The translations under genes and the position numbers were made by a program. Positions 41,820 through 50,846 of a stretch of 64,000 nucleotides of DNA are shown here, one piece after another. The notes beneath the pieces were generated by a model. It did not search any database and had not been told where the DNA came from. It saw only the letters and a list, made by a program, of their open reading frames with translations. The stretch comes from Marinococcus luteus_A (lineage in GTDB: Bacteria; Bacillota; Bacilli; Bacillales; Marinococcaceae): the NCBI RefSeq assembly GCF_034497705.1, contig NZ_JAXRUV010000001.1, positions 558,001 to 622,000 on the forward strand. Reading direction: 5' to 3'. How positions within the stretch are numbered: the first letter of the stretch is position 1; each line of letters begins with the position of its first letter.

Positions 41820-42977
41820 TTATCCGTCCTCTTGCTGAATAAGTTCTAAAAAGAGATTGGTCACCGACGGGTCAGGTACTGCTCCACCGGACTGTTTTTC
41901 ATAAAAGCGTTCAAACAGCTGATCGATGGGGATATGTTTTTTACTTTCCACAGGTTCAAGCTCCTGCCGGGAATATACCGGACGAATCGTCAGAAGGCCG
42001 GTATGCTTTGTCCGCAGAGCATGAATGTCTTCAATGGACAGCTGGTTTTCCACGTACACATCCACCTCTACCCATGCATTCCAGTCCCGCTTCTCCTCCA
42101 CCCACTGCTGCAGCTCTGCGAGTCCGTTTCTTGCTTTCCATATGCTGAGCGGCTTACCCGCCGTTAAAGGAATCGTAGAAATACAGGCTTCCTTCTGATT
42201 GTCATTTGTATCAATAATCGTCACCGATTTCTGCTGCCCTGCTTCAGAAAAGCTATAGGCAAGAGGGGAACCGGAGTACCTCGCCGGACCGCCTGCTCCG
42301 TGTACATCCTGAGGCCGGTGCATATGGCCGAGAGCCGTATAAACGGCATGTTCCGGCAGGCTGTCGGCGGTTACAGTATACGCTCCGCCCACTTCAATCG
42401 GTCTTTCGGAATCACTGGCGTCGCTTCCGGCGATAAACAGGTGACTCATCCCAACGATCGTATCCCCCGCCTGCCGGGAAGACGCAAGCCGCTGAAAAAT
42501 CTCCTGCACTTTTTGATTGTAGGCATCGCGGAGATCTATTTCTGTTGCTTCCTGCATAAATGCCTGCTTCAGCCTCGATTCCGAAGGATACGGAAGCGTC
42601 TGCACATACAGCCGTTCCTCTGAAAACGGGACAATTACCGGGTCGATGCCCGGATATCCGCGCAAATGAATGCCGTGCTTTTGCAAAAGCGTCCGCGAGG
42701 CCGCCAGCCGTTCCGGATGATCATGATTGCCGGCAATAACGATGACCGGTACCCGTCCGTTATCACTCATCCTGGCCATTGCCTCGTAAAACATTTCCTC
42801 TGCAGCCGCGGGAGGATTGACGGAGTCAAACACATCCCCTGCCATCAGGACCGCATCAATATTTTCTTCTTCGATAATCTGGATAATTTCATCAAGTACT
42901 GCCTGCTGTTCTTCGAGCCGCGAACGCCCTTCAAGCGTCCGTCCTAAATGCCAGTCAGCGGTGTGCAGTAAGCGCAT
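41820..42977 (-). CDS. sbcD: SbcD (Mre11-type) nuclease subunit
   Basis: A 385-residue metallophosphatase-type nuclease, partner of SbcC. Mre11/SbcD motifs occur in order: LLHTADWHLGRTLEG, LMAGDVFDS, VIAGNHDHPERL, MSHLFIAG and YTALGHMHRPQ, which supply the two-metal site. The C-terminal capping domain follows. ATG at 42977 with GAGGAGGC upstream; it starts 25 bp after addA, so it is in the addB-addA-sbcD-sbcC operon as in B. subtilis. Confidence 0.95.
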   Translation of the reverse strand: MRLLHTADWHLGRTLEGRSRLEEQQAVLDEIIQIIEEENIDAVLMAGDVFDSVNPPAAAEEMFYEAMARMSDNGRVPVIVIAGNHDHPERLAASRTLLQKHGIHLRGYPGIDPVIVPFSEERLYVQTLPYPSESRLKQAFMQEATEIDLRDAYNQKVQEIFQRLASSRQAGDTIVGMSHLFIAGSDASDSERPIEVGGAYTVTADSLPEHAVYTALGHMHRPQDVHGAGGPARYSGSPLAYSFSEAGQQKSVTIIDTNDNQKEACISTIPLTAGKPLSIWKARNGLAELQQWVEEKRDWNAWVEVDVYVENQLSIEDIHALRTKHTGLLTIRPVYSRQELEPVESKKHIPIDQLFERFYEKQSGGAVPDPSVTNLFLELIQQEDG

Positions 42978-43002
42978 AAGCTATTGCCTCCTCTTCGTGC
43001 TC

Positions 43003-46000
43003 TTATCGGCCGTTCATTGAGATGGTCTGCATGCCGTCGAAAGCAAAAATGTATACTTCCGGTATAGCTGTTCCCCATATACTCTCCAGGGATGAACGGT
43101 ATAAATCCAGCTGGGTCTGGTAGCGTTCCCGCAAAAATTCCTGCTGCTGCTTGGGATTTCCCGGGAACCGAGACTGCACCCGGTCTGTTTTATAGTCAAT
43201 CAGCACCCAGCGGCCGTCTGCCTCCTTTATTACGAGGTCTGCAATTCCCTGAAGCAGCTGTTGGTTCTCAAGGCCGTCTCCGGTTACTCCAGCTGTAATA
43301 GGAACTTCCTTCTGAACTGCTTCGGCTGCCAGGACGCGCCGGCCCAATTCGGTTTCGAAAAAGGCAGTGACTGTAGCAGTATCGACGCTTTCCGCCTGGG
43401 CGGCAGTGATGTATTCTTCGGCCGTCAGTCTGCCAAGCAGCCGCTGCACCCGTTCTTCGTCCGGGACGCCTGTAAAGGAAAGCTGCTCCATAACGATATG
43501 GAGCACAGTCCCTTTTTCTGCCGGACTTACGGCTTCTTCCATCATAAATGACGGCCTTCGTGCATAAGAGGAGGTAAACGTAGTTGCATGCCGCTGCTCC
43601 GCCTGGGGATCCTCCGAGCGTCGTTTCCATTCGCTCACCGAAATTTTGGCCGCATGCCGGGTATCTTCCTCGTAAGGGTAACGAAAGTACATGCGGCGCC
43701 TGACTTCTTTGTCCCATTCCTCTCCCACCGGCACTTCTTCTTTACTTTTTACCGCCTGCATCCATTCCTGCGCTGACGTCTCCTCCTGCCCTGAGCCGAT
43801 CTGCAGGCTTGAGGCCGGTACAATATGAACCTTCCAGGAGGAATGATCCGACAGGTTCTTTGAAGTCTGCTGCTCTAACGGGTCGACTTCCGCGTGCTGC
43901 AGCAAAACGGGCATCAGCCAGTCAAATGCGTGCTGTGCTTCCAGGCGGTCGTGCAGTTCAAGAGTGTTTCCGGCCTGAGCACTTTTCTGCTCCCATTCTT
44001 CAAATTTCTTTTCTGCCCGCTGCATTGAGCTTACGAGAATCAGCTGTTCCTCTGCCCTTGTAAACGCGACGTACAGCACACGTAGTTCTTCAGCAAGGCT
44101 TTCCGTTTTCATGCGGTGTTTAATCGCCGCATGCGGCAGTGTCGGCCAGCTGATACGCTGCTTTGGATCAACATATTTCATGCCGATGCCAAGCTCTTTA
44201 TGAAACAGAAGAGGCTGCCGCTGATCCTGCACGTTAAAACCCTTCTGCAGTCCGGCAGCATAAACAATCGGAAATTCCAGTCCCTTGCTTTTATGAATGC
44301 TCATAAACCGCACAACATCTTCCTGCTCCCCAAGCGCCCGCGCAGTAACCAGATCTTCCTTGCGATTTTTCATGCCTTCAATAAATCGAAGGAAGCGGAA
44401 TACGCCGCGAAATGACGTCGATTCATACACACGGGCACGGTCATACAGCGCAAGCAGGTTCGCCCGCCGCTGTTTACCTCCGTGCAGGCCGGAACAGAAG
44501 TCCAGGTAGCCGGTTTCTTCGAGCAGTGCCCATATAAACTCTGACAGCGGCTCATACTTGGACCGACTGCGCCAGCCTTCCAGCTGTTCGAGAAACGCCT
44601 GGGCCCGGGGCTGCATACTGGAGGTACCGGCAGCGGCCAGTTCTACACACTGATAAAAGGAAGCATTTTTGTCCTCCAGCCGCACTTCTGCGAGCATCTC
44701 TTCATCCCAGCCGACTATCGGCGAGCGGAGCACAGAGGCGAGCGGAATGTCCTGCAGTGGATTATCAATGATCTGCAGCAGGGAAATCATTATTTGAATT
44801 TCAACTGCCTGGAAATACCCGCCGGACACTTCTGCGTATACCGGAATGCCGTACGCCTGCATTTCTTCCATCATTTCATTCACCCACGGCATCGAACGCA
44901 TTAAAATTACGTGGTCCCGGTACACCGGCCGGCGCTTTTCACCCGTCTTTTGATCGGTCACCCAGCCGTTCTGCATCGAATGGCTGACCGCCCGCGCGAT
45001 CCACCGGGCCTCTGCCCGGGCGTTGGTCAGCTCCGCTGCCTGCGGATCATCCCCCGCGACATCCTCCTGATCAATCACCGTCACCTCGGTTACCATATCT
45101 CCAATGTCCGGATACTGGTCGTTTCCCCATTTCAGCTCGGCCTCGCTGTCATAGGCAATCCCGCCAAGGTCATTATCCATCAGCTGGCGGAATAAGTAGT
45201 TAACAGCATCAAGCACTTCCCTGCGGCTGCGGAAGTTTTTATCGAGCATAATTCGTTCGCCGTCATCGCTTTCCCCGTACCGCTTAAATTTTTCCAGAAA
45301 CAAATCCGGCTCTGCCAGACGAAAACGGTAAATGCTCTGTTTGACATCTCCGACCATAAACAGGTTATCACCGGAGGAAAGCTGGGTGACGATTTTTTCC
45401 TGCACAAAGTTTGTGTCCTGATACTCGTCCACGAGCACTTCCTGGAAAAATCCGCGGTAATGTTCCGACGCTTCTTCAAAAGCCAGAATCTGCAGGCATG
45501 TATGCTCCAAGTCGGAAAAATCCATCATGGCCCGCTTTTGCTTTACCTGGTAGTACCGCTCGCTGAACGTCTGCACGAGCTGACAGAGCTCCTGGACTGA
45601 CGGATACAGATCCGCAATATCGCTTAACGCATCCTCCGGGTTTTCTGCCACCATTTCCTCCTGCAGCTTCTGAATAACCTTTTTGGCTCCGTCCCGATTA
45701 TTTCTTATCTGTTCCCGCCGCTCCGGCGCCGCGTCTGCCTCCTTTTTGCTGCTCAGCTTTTTAAAGGTAAAATCAGCGAGCGTCTGCTGCATCTCTTTCC
45801 ACGTAGTGGCTTCGAGAGCCCTGCGGCACGTCTCAAGCTCTTCCTGCAGAAGCCCAAGGTTTGCTTTCGGTCCGTCCGGCTGCCCGGCAGCTGCAATCGC
45901 ATTTTCGTATTTGAGCACAGCACCGGCAAGAGCAGTCTCTGCCTGCTGCATCATTTCACGTCCCCACGGAAGCTCTTCGATCGTCCTGCTTCCATCTGGG

Positions 46001-46632
46001 CGGTACTGTTCAGCCACCTCCTGCAGCCATGCCGATGGATCCGCGTGTGCCCGGGAATACTGAAACAGGCGCAGTACTGCTTCACGCAGCGAGTCATCGC
46101 TCCGGTCCTTATTCAGCCGGTCGGCAAGCAGGACAAACTCGTCGTTATTTTCAGCGGCGTAGTTTTCCTCGAGGAGCTCCTCGAGGAGCTCCTCCTGGAT
46201 CATGGCCCCTTCATTCTGGTCCATGATGCGAAACTGTGGGTCCACATCCACAAGGTAATAATACGTACGGATAACGTTCATACAGAACGAGTGGAGCGTA
46301 GAGATGGACGCCCGGTTTAACAGCGCGAGCTGTCTGCGGATGTGCAGGTTGGAAGGATCTGCTTTTAGTTTTTCCTCGAGCGCCTTGCCTACCCTTGTTT
46401 TCATTTCAGCAGCGGCTGCGTTTGTAAACGTTACGATTAAAAGCCGGTCCACGTCCACCGGGGCTTCTGCCTGGGTAATTTTCCGGATAACCCGCTCCAC
46501 GAGCACAGCAGTTTTTCCGCTTCCTGCGGCGGCAGAAACTAAAATATTTGATCCTTCCGCGTGTATTGCCTCCCACTGGCTATCCGTCCAGCGGGCGTCT
46601 GTTGGTTTTTCAGGAATGGTCTTCAGACTCAT
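43003..46632 (-). CDS. addA: AddA helicase-nuclease subunit
   Basis: A 1209-residue UvrD-like helicase with RecB-type nuclease, subunit A of the AddAB enzyme that resects double-strand breaks and stops at Chi. Walker A VSAAAGSGKTAVLVERV, helicase motif II VLVDEYQDTNFVQ, QSIYRFRLAEP and MSIHKSKGLEFP are present. The C-terminal nuclease has GIADLVIKEADGRWVLIDYK with the Asp-Tyr-Lys triad element. Length is as in B. subtilis (1232). It overlaps addB by 23 bp; GGAGGAGG precedes the ATG within addB. Confidence 0.96.
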   Translation of the reverse strand: MSLKTIPEKPTDARWTDSQWEAIHAEGSNILVSAAAGSGKTAVLVERVIRKITQAEAPVDVDRLLIVTFTNAAAAEMKTRVGKALEEKLKADPSNLHIRRQLALLNRASISTLHSFCMNVIRTYYYLVDVDPQFRIMDQNEGAMIQEELLEELLEENYAAENNDEFVLLADRLNKDRSDDSLREAVLRLFQYSRAHADPSAWLQEVAEQYRPDGSRTIEELPWGREMMQQAETALAGAVLKYENAIAAAGQPDGPKANLGLLQEELETCRRALEATTWKEMQQTLADFTFKKLSSKKEADAAPERREQIRNNRDGAKKVIQKLQEEMVAENPEDALSDIADLYPSVQELCQLVQTFSERYYQVKQKRAMMDFSDLEHTCLQILAFEEASEHYRGFFQEVLVDEYQDTNFVQEKIVTQLSSGDNLFMVGDVKQSIYRFRLAEPDLFLEKFKRYGESDDGERIMLDKNFRSRREVLDAVNYLFRQLMDNDLGGIAYDSEAELKWGNDQYPDIGDMVTEVTVIDQEDVAGDDPQAAELTNARAEARWIARAVSHSMQNGWVTDQKTGEKRRPVYRDHVILMRSMPWVNEMMEEMQAYGIPVYAEVSGGYFQAVEIQIMISLLQIIDNPLQDIPLASVLRSPIVGWDEEMLAEVRLEDKNASFYQCVELAAAGTSSMQPRAQAFLEQLEGWRSRSKYEPLSEFIWALLEETGYLDFCSGLHGGKQRRANLLALYDRARVYESTSFRGVFRFLRFIEGMKNRKEDLVTARALGEQEDVVRFMSIHKSKGLEFPIVYAAGLQKGFNVQDQRQPLLFHKELGIGMKYVDPKQRISWPTLPHAAIKHRMKTESLAEELRVLYVAFTRAEEQLILVSSMQRAEKKFEEWEQKSAQAGNTLELHDRLEAQHAFDWLMPVLLQHAEVDPLEQQTSKNLSDHSSWKVHIVPASSLQIGSGQEETSAQEWMQAVKSKEEVPVGEEWDKEVRRRMYFRYPYEEDTRHAAKISVSEWKRRSEDPQAEQRHATTFTSSYARRPSFMMEEAVSPAEKGTVLHIVMEQLSFTGVPDEERVQRLLGRLTAEEYITAAQAESVDTATVTAFFETELGRRVLAAEAVQKEVPITAGVTGDGLENQQLLQGIADLVIKEADGRWVLIDYKTDRVQSRFPGNPKQQQEFLRERYQTQLDLYRSSLESIWGTAIPEVYIFAFDGMQTISMNGR

Positions 46633-49600
46633 CGTTTTCCTCCTCCTGGAACAGCGTCTCCCATTTCATGCCGCCACTCCGAAAGCTTCGGAATTCGTTG
46701 CCCGGAAATCCGCGGTCAAATTGGCATACAGAATGAAATTCACAGTAGTCACATGCTTTCTTTTGTTTCATCTGAAAAGGCTGGATACTTGTATCGCCTG
46801 CTCTCAGCTGTTCGCCGATATGACGGATTTTCTCACGGATATGGCCGCGAAGACGCTCAAACTGTTCTTTTGAAACGACCGGTGACTGTTTATTAAACCC
46901 TCCGCCTTTATTCAGTCGCGCAGGGACGATAAACGAATCGGCTCCCGCCTCAAGCCGTTCATCCATCATTTTGGCGATTCCAGGGTCATCCGGCAGAATG
47001 CCTTTCATGCGGAACTGCTTCATCATCTCTTGTTCAATATCCTCGGGGGACCATGATCTTCCCGCCTGAATAATAGGATTGTGTACGTTGAAATACAGTA
47101 CGCCGGCCGGATCTGCTTTCGTTCCGAGCCATTCTTCGGAAAAGGAGAGCACAACATCCAAATAGACGAGCATCTGCAGCGCCAGTCCGAAAAATACCTC
47201 TTCGGGACGCAGATCCTTGGCACTGGACTTGTAATCAATCACCCTAAGGAGCACTCCGCTGTCTGACACCGCCTGGTCGACGCGGTCAATTCTTCCCGCT
47301 ACTTCCATCTGTGTACCATCAGCCAATTCAAACAGGAGCGGCGGTATTTCTTCGCTCGGCCCAAAGCCTACTTCAAGTCCGATAGGCGAAAAACGGCTGG
47401 ATTTCGCCTGCTGGCTCAAAATCATTGAAGCCCGCTGCACGGTTTCTTCGAGCTTTTTCAGTAAATACTGGTGTCTGGAATTGCTTAAAAGAATCTGTCG
47501 CTGAATAGCCGGAGCCAGTTCATGCACTGCTTCTTCGGCATAATCGCGGGCGTTCTGCTCGGAAAGCTCCTCCCACGTCCGCCCGTCCCGGTAGACGGCT
47601 TTTGTGACGTCCTTTAAAGCCGCGTGAAACAGCTGACCGATATCCGGCGCTTCAAGCTTGTACAGCTGCCTCTCCTTCAGCTTTAATCCGTACGAAGCAA
47701 ACTGACGGAAAGCACAGGCTTCGTACTGCTCCATCCGCGATACGCTCGTTTTCATTTTCCGGCCGTACAGTTCCCGGGTCGTTTCCCTGGAAAGCGCTAC
47801 TGCTTCATTACGGTAAAACAGGCTTTTCGTCAGTTTTTCCAAACGGTTGTTTTTGACGAAGACATTGTATACGCTCCACCAAAGATCAGCCACGTCCTCT
47901 CCCTGTTTAGAGCGTTCGAGTTCCCCTATTAAAAAGCTCATCGTTTTCATGGAAGCATTCACAAAATAAAGCTGTCTCTCTTTACTGTAAACCCCTGGTT
48001 CGTTTTGAATCAGCACCGGCGTCAGGTCCGGAAACATGTCGAGCAGCTGTTGAATGACGATTGAAGGCTGCAGCCGCTTCCCTTCCTCATCAGCCATCGG
48101 ATAGCTGACAATCAGTCTGTCGGAGGGCAGGCTCATCGTGCGGTAAATGAGAAAGTTTTCATTCAGGAGCTTTGCCTCCCCGCTTTCTTCAAGCTCAACT
48201 CCTTGCTGCTCTAGCCAGGCCCGGTCGGACTCCTGCAGCATGCTGCTTTCTTCGAGGGTGGCCGGAAGTATGCCTTCGTTTACGCCGAGCAGGTAGACCA
48301 CTTTAATACCCAACAGCCGTGAACGTTCCATATCGGCTGCGGTTACCTGGTCCAGGGAAGGAGGTACAATCGAAAAAGTAGCTTTTGTAAAGCCTGCTTC
48401 CATCATCTGCTGAAAGGTCTGCATTCCTGCTTTATCGTCGCCGGCAACCTCTACCATCTGTTCAAGCAGGTCTACGGTCATGTCCCAGATCTGCTCATGC
48501 TCTCTCGCCATTTCCAGGCGGTTATGTTTGAGACAGTCATCGCGCATCATTTCAAGCTTTTCCGGTATACGAAGCTCCTCCAAAAATGTAAACAATGCGC
48601 CCGCTTTTTCCCGTACAGTCCGGGCTTTTTTTAGTCTTGCCTGCAGGGAAAACAACGGGGCGCTTAACCGCATTCGTGTCTGATGAATCTCTCTTTCGAT
48701 CTCGTGGTTATCTTTATGCTCCCAGTCGTCCTCTACATTTGTGGCATGATACCGGTAGACCCACTGCTCTTCGCTTTTCCAGTCTTTTTCTTTGACGTTT
48801 CGTGCGAGCACATAATTTTCCAGAAAATCCACTTGTTTTCTCGCTTCCGTCCAGGACTCATGCACATCAAACAGCATATCTGTTTTGAACGTCCGGAACA
48901 CCGACTCGTATCTCCACCGTTCTGCAATTGTCTCAAGCGCCGAACGGATAAATTCCACTACCGGGTGATTCAGCACCGGACGCGTTTCATCTACAAACAC
49001 CGGGACGCGGTAATCCTGAAATACGGTCTCAATTATATGATTATAGTCCCCCGGGTTTCTGGCTACGACGGCAATGTCTTCATACCTGTAATCATGATCC
49101 CGGACAAGCGCTGCAATGTCCCGAGCGCATTCCTCAACTTCTGTCCGGCGGTTGACCGCATTTTTAACCGTAATAGCATCTTTGCCCGAACTTGTTTTAT
49201 AGGAACGGTTTTCCATAAATCTCTCTAAATGCTGCAACGCTTCGTGCTTAGCTGCCGCGCCGCCATTAAACCAGTACGGCCTATTCACTGGTACAGCATG
49301 GTCTTCTGCCAGTCCGCTCAGCTGGTAATACGTTTTTGCTGTCTGTCTGAACATATCCGGAGCCGGATGTGCGTCTTCCTTGTTCGTTAAATCGTCGAGC
49401 GTCAACGCAACCCGTACCTCCTGCGAGTGCTGAAGCAGCTGCTCAACAACCGACAGCTCCTGCGGGGTGAAGCGGTGAAAGCCGTCAATATAAACGACTG
49501 CTTCTGCAATGTAAGCAGAAGAAGCTACCTTTTCAGTCAGCCAGAATAGCTGCTCCTCGCTTCCAATGTAGCGGTCACCGATGACCTTATCCATCTCTTC

Positions 49601-50107
49601 CCAAATCAGCAGAAGATCCTGCAGCTTGGCTGTCAAAATGCGGTCGCCCCCGGTTGCTCCGCTTTTTTCCAGCTCCTCCGCCATATCGTGCATAGCCGCT
49701 TTGGAAACGTTGTGGGTTTTCCATTCTGTGATTACTTCATCCACCTGGTCAATGAAGCCGTCCGTATAGCTCGACGTTTCATACAGCCGAAAATGCTTGC
49801 GCTGTTCACTGATCACTTTGCGAATCAGCATCTGTTTGCCTGTTTTCTGAAGCGCGGTTTTGGCCGCTCCACCTGTTTCCTGAAAAACCTTCCACGCAAG
49901 TCGCGGAAAGCTGTAGACCTGGGCTCTTGTCATCCCTTTTTCCGACAAACGGACAAGCTGCTGTTCTACCTGAAAAGTCATTTGGTCAGGGGTAATAACA
50001 ATTACCGGCGGTCCATTGGGATCACGGGTAATCATTTCATTAATCTCTTGATGCATGGCGGTGGACTTCCCCGTCCCGGAACGCCCGAGATAAAATTGTA
50101 GGCTCAT
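46610..50107 (-). CDS. addB: AddB helicase-like nuclease subunit
   Basis: A 1165-residue partner of AddA. N-terminal Walker A YLGRSGTGKSTAMHQEI; the middle is a degenerate helicase fold used for Chi recognition. The C-terminal nuclease contains RVIDYKSSAKDLRP, and four cysteines for the iron-sulfur cluster are visible: one in YEACAFRQFAS and three in ACDYCEFHSVCQFD. ATG at 50107 lies eight bases after AGAGGAG; an in-frame ATG two codons earlier is too close and an extension to 50143 would cross the presumed promoter. First gene of addB-addA-sbcD-sbcC. Confidence 0.95.
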   Translation of the reverse strand: MSLQFYLGRSGTGKSTAMHQEINEMITRDPNGPPVIVITPDQMTFQVEQQLVRLSEKGMTRAQVYSFPRLAWKVFQETGGAAKTALQKTGKQMLIRKVISEQRKHFRLYETSSYTDGFIDQVDEVITEWKTHNVSKAAMHDMAEELEKSGATGGDRILTAKLQDLLLIWEEMDKVIGDRYIGSEEQLFWLTEKVASSAYIAEAVVYIDGFHRFTPQELSVVEQLLQHSQEVRVALTLDDLTNKEDAHPAPDMFRQTAKTYYQLSGLAEDHAVPVNRPYWFNGGAAAKHEALQHLERFMENRSYKTSSGKDAITVKNAVNRRTEVEECARDIAALVRDHDYRYEDIAVVARNPGDYNHIIETVFQDYRVPVFVDETRPVLNHPVVEFIRSALETIAERWRYESVFRTFKTDMLFDVHESWTEARKQVDFLENYVLARNVKEKDWKSEEQWVYRYHATNVEDDWEHKDNHEIEREIHQTRMRLSAPLFSLQARLKKARTVREKAGALFTFLEELRIPEKLEMMRDDCLKHNRLEMAREHEQIWDMTVDLLEQMVEVAGDDKAGMQTFQQMMEAGFTKATFSIVPPSLDQVTAADMERSRLLGIKVVYLLGVNEGILPATLEESSMLQESDRAWLEQQGVELEESGEAKLLNENFLIYRTMSLPSDRLIVSYPMADEEGKRLQPSIVIQQLLDMFPDLTPVLIQNEPGVYSKERQLYFVNASMKTMSFLIGELERSKQGEDVADLWWSVYNVFVKNNRLEKLTKSLFYRNEAVALSRETTRELYGRKMKTSVSRMEQYEACAFRQFASYGLKLKERQLYKLEAPDIGQLFHAALKDVTKAVYRDGRTWEELSEQNARDYAEEAVHELAPAIQRQILLSNSRHQYLLKKLEETVQRASMILSQQAKSSRFSPIGLEVGFGPSEEIPPLLFELADGTQMEVAGRIDRVDQAVSDSGVLLRVIDYKSSAKDLRPEEVFFGLALQMLVYLDVVLSFSEEWLGTKADPAGVLYFNVHNPIIQAGRSWSPEDIEQEMMKQFRMKGILPDDPGIAKMMDERLEAGADSFIVPARLNKGGGFNKQSPVVSKEQFERLRGHIREKIRHIGEQLRAGDTSIQPFQMKQKKACDYCEFHSVCQFDRGFPGNEFRSFRSGGMKWETLFQEEENDESEDHS

Positions 50108-50134
50108 GAACATTCTCCTCTGCCGGATTAAAAA

Positions 50135-50159
50135 CCGGATCATATGTTTGGTTTTATTA
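50135..50159 (-). promoter_or_regulatory. addB promoter with LexA-like motif
   Basis: On the minus strand TATAAT at 50159-50154 serves as -10; a good -35 is not seen. Positions 50135-50148 read GGATCATATGTTTG on the plus strand, matching 12 of 14 positions of the LexA consensus CGAACRNRYGTTYG. This would cover the start of transcription. Weaker than the box at mrfA, and the AT-rich setting makes chance possible. Confidence 0.3.
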
Positions 50160-50213
50160 TATCAGATTTTTATTTTTTTGTTTAATACAGTATGTGAAAT
50201 TAATTAAATTTAT

Positions 50214-50246
50214 AAGAAAAACGCCCTGCTGCCAGGGCGTTTTTCT
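50214..50246 (-). terminator. Terminator of the unknown gene at 50249
   Basis: ACGCCCTG and CAGGGCGT pair around CTGC with A and T runs on both sides, so it can work both ways. It lies directly after the stop of the minus-strand gene. Confidence 0.82.
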
Positions 50247-50248
50247 TA

Positions 50249-50572
50249 TTAGGAAACAGCATCTGCTGTTTTTTGTGGTTTGCTGAATCGTTTCACTCCC
50301 GCGCAGTTGAGATGTTCGAACGGACCAAATCCATGGAGGAATAGGCGCAATTCTTTTTTCAGCTGCAGGCGTTCATGGACGTACACGGAGATGTCTTCAA
50401 ACTGGTAACGCGTATACATGGCAGTTTCAGCAGGAGTGCCTACCTGTACTACTGTATCTACTGGGCCTTTGTCTTTTTTCTGATTCCAAAAATAAAATGG
50501 GTCCAGCGTAACTACGCCTCCATCTCTTCTAATACGCGCAGCTGTTTTTCGGTCCATTTTAATATTGCTCAT
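50249..50572 (-). CDS. Unknown 107-residue protein, HesB/CC-Se-like layout
   Basis: A soluble protein starting MSNIKMDRKTAARIRRDGGV. The order AARIRRDGGVVTLDP, GPVDTVVQVGTP, ISVYVHERLQ and LRLFLHGFGPFEHLNCAGVK resembles small HesB-like proteins of Bacillales with the form helix, GG turn, then beta strands. In related sequences a Cys-Cys or Cys-selenocysteine pair occurs after the first strand; here there is none, only one Cys (about 89) near the end. I cannot assign a function. ATG at 50572 follows AAGGAGGG, and a terminator follows the stop, so it is a genuine single-gene unit. Confidence 0.72.
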   Translation of the reverse strand: MSNIKMDRKTAARIRRDGGVVTLDPFYFWNQKKDKGPVDTVVQVGTPAETAMYTRYQFEDISVYVHERLQLKKELRLFLHGFGPFEHLNCAGVKRFSKPQKTADAVS

Positions 50573-50807
50573 ACTATCCCTCCTTGGTATATCGTGTTCT
50601 CTCAACGATCACATATATGATTATATCAATAGATAGAATCGGAATGCAAGCGTTAAACGAAGAAAAAATCATTTATTTTTATCTCAGCTCTATTTTTACG
50701 ATAAAATGGCTAAAAATCAGAGATTATCGCGAAATATCAAAAAATGTGTGTTTTCTTATCACCGGGCGGGCGCCGGCAGAAATCATACCTTCCGAATTTC
50801 TGCACAG

Positions 50808-50834
50808 AAAAAAGCCCGCTTTCCAGCGGGCTTT
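50808..50834 (-). terminator. Terminator of odhAB
   Basis: AAAGCCCGCT and AGCGGGCTTT pair around a four-base loop, with T run on the minus strand; 13 bp after the odhB stop. Confidence 0.88.
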
Positions 50835-50846
50835 GATCGTATTGTA

